From assembly GCA_002343685.1 (NCBI GenBank), contig DDRS01000034.1:115223-179222 (forward strand): DNA of 64,000 nt, written 5' to 3'. The notes under the pieces are model-generated. The model was not told the origin of the DNA, searched no databases, and saw only the letters and a program-made list of their open reading frames with translations. Numbering within the stretch: the first letter of the stretch is position 1; the number at the start of each line of letters is the position of its first letter. Origin of the DNA: Thiobacillus denitrificans (GTDB lineage: Bacteria; Pseudomonadota; Gammaproteobacteria; Burkholderiales; Thiobacillaceae). Made by a program: the position numbers and the translations under genes. Of this stretch, positions 63,663 through 64,000 are shown piece by piece.

Positions 63663-64000
<338 letters not shown>

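Overview
This 64 kb window is a high-GC, gene-dense piece of a betaproteobacterial chromosome. The run mraZ-rsmH-ftsL-ftsI-murE-murF-mraY-murD-ftsW-murG-murC-murB-ddl-ftsQ-ftsA-ftsZ-lpxC-secA, a meso-diaminopimelate type MurE, LPS genes (lpxC, hldC, pldA), dihaem and SHP-type cytochromes and a CIRCE-controlled groESL all fit that group. From remembered gene order I think a Thiobacillus-like relative is the best guess; this is inference. I found no insertion sequence, prophage, CRISPR array, tRNA or rRNA gene.

Left end (1-13.6 kb): metal and redox functions. A heavy-metal RND pump and its adaptor (1-2783, minus) follow a small secreted protein. Next come a ferric-reductase-like membrane flavoprotein (3396-4730) and a divergent operon of cytochrome b561, SHP-like haem protein, dihaem cytochrome c, response regulator and histidine kinase (4956-8579). 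Two CTTAAG-N5-CTTAAG type boxes (3327-3343 and 4894-4910) could link the regulator to both the pump operon and its own operon. A second minus-strand operon (13047-9138) encodes two small secreted proteins, a TolC-like lipoprotein, a Tat-exported multicopper oxidase and a CusF-like copper protein.

Middle (13.1-39.9 kb): cell envelope. Two small conserved proteins and secA are followed by dciA, a diguanylate cyclase and an OmpA protein. Then comes the dcw cluster, read on the minus strand from a promoter at about 39.4 kb, with a four-repeat MraZ operator. Most junctions overlap by 1-4 nt. Two junctions are unusual: murE/murF and murG/murC each carry a micro-ORF (33 and 46 codons) coupled by stop/start overlap on both sides and bounded by a duplicated copy of junction sequence. 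An unusually short RNase P RNA lies just upstream of mraZ.

Right part (40-64 kb): pyrC-rsmI diverge from yraN-diaA-dolP-hldC-ubiD, then a YuxH-type EAL/HDOD protein, a PyrR-like protein and a glycine-zipper protein. These are followed by dacB, an HDOD-GAF protein, a UDP-sugar epimerase/dehydrogenase pair (TviC/TviB type) and a trypsin-like protease. A compact seven-gene operon (61802-55075, minus) holds tetR, a c'-like cytochrome, a HlyD-type adaptor, an ABC permease and ATPase, a beta-CASP metallo-hydrolase and phospholipase A1. The window ends with bioA divergent from groES-groEL; their shared control region has a CIRCE operator and overlapping sigma-32 and sigma-70 promoter motifs.
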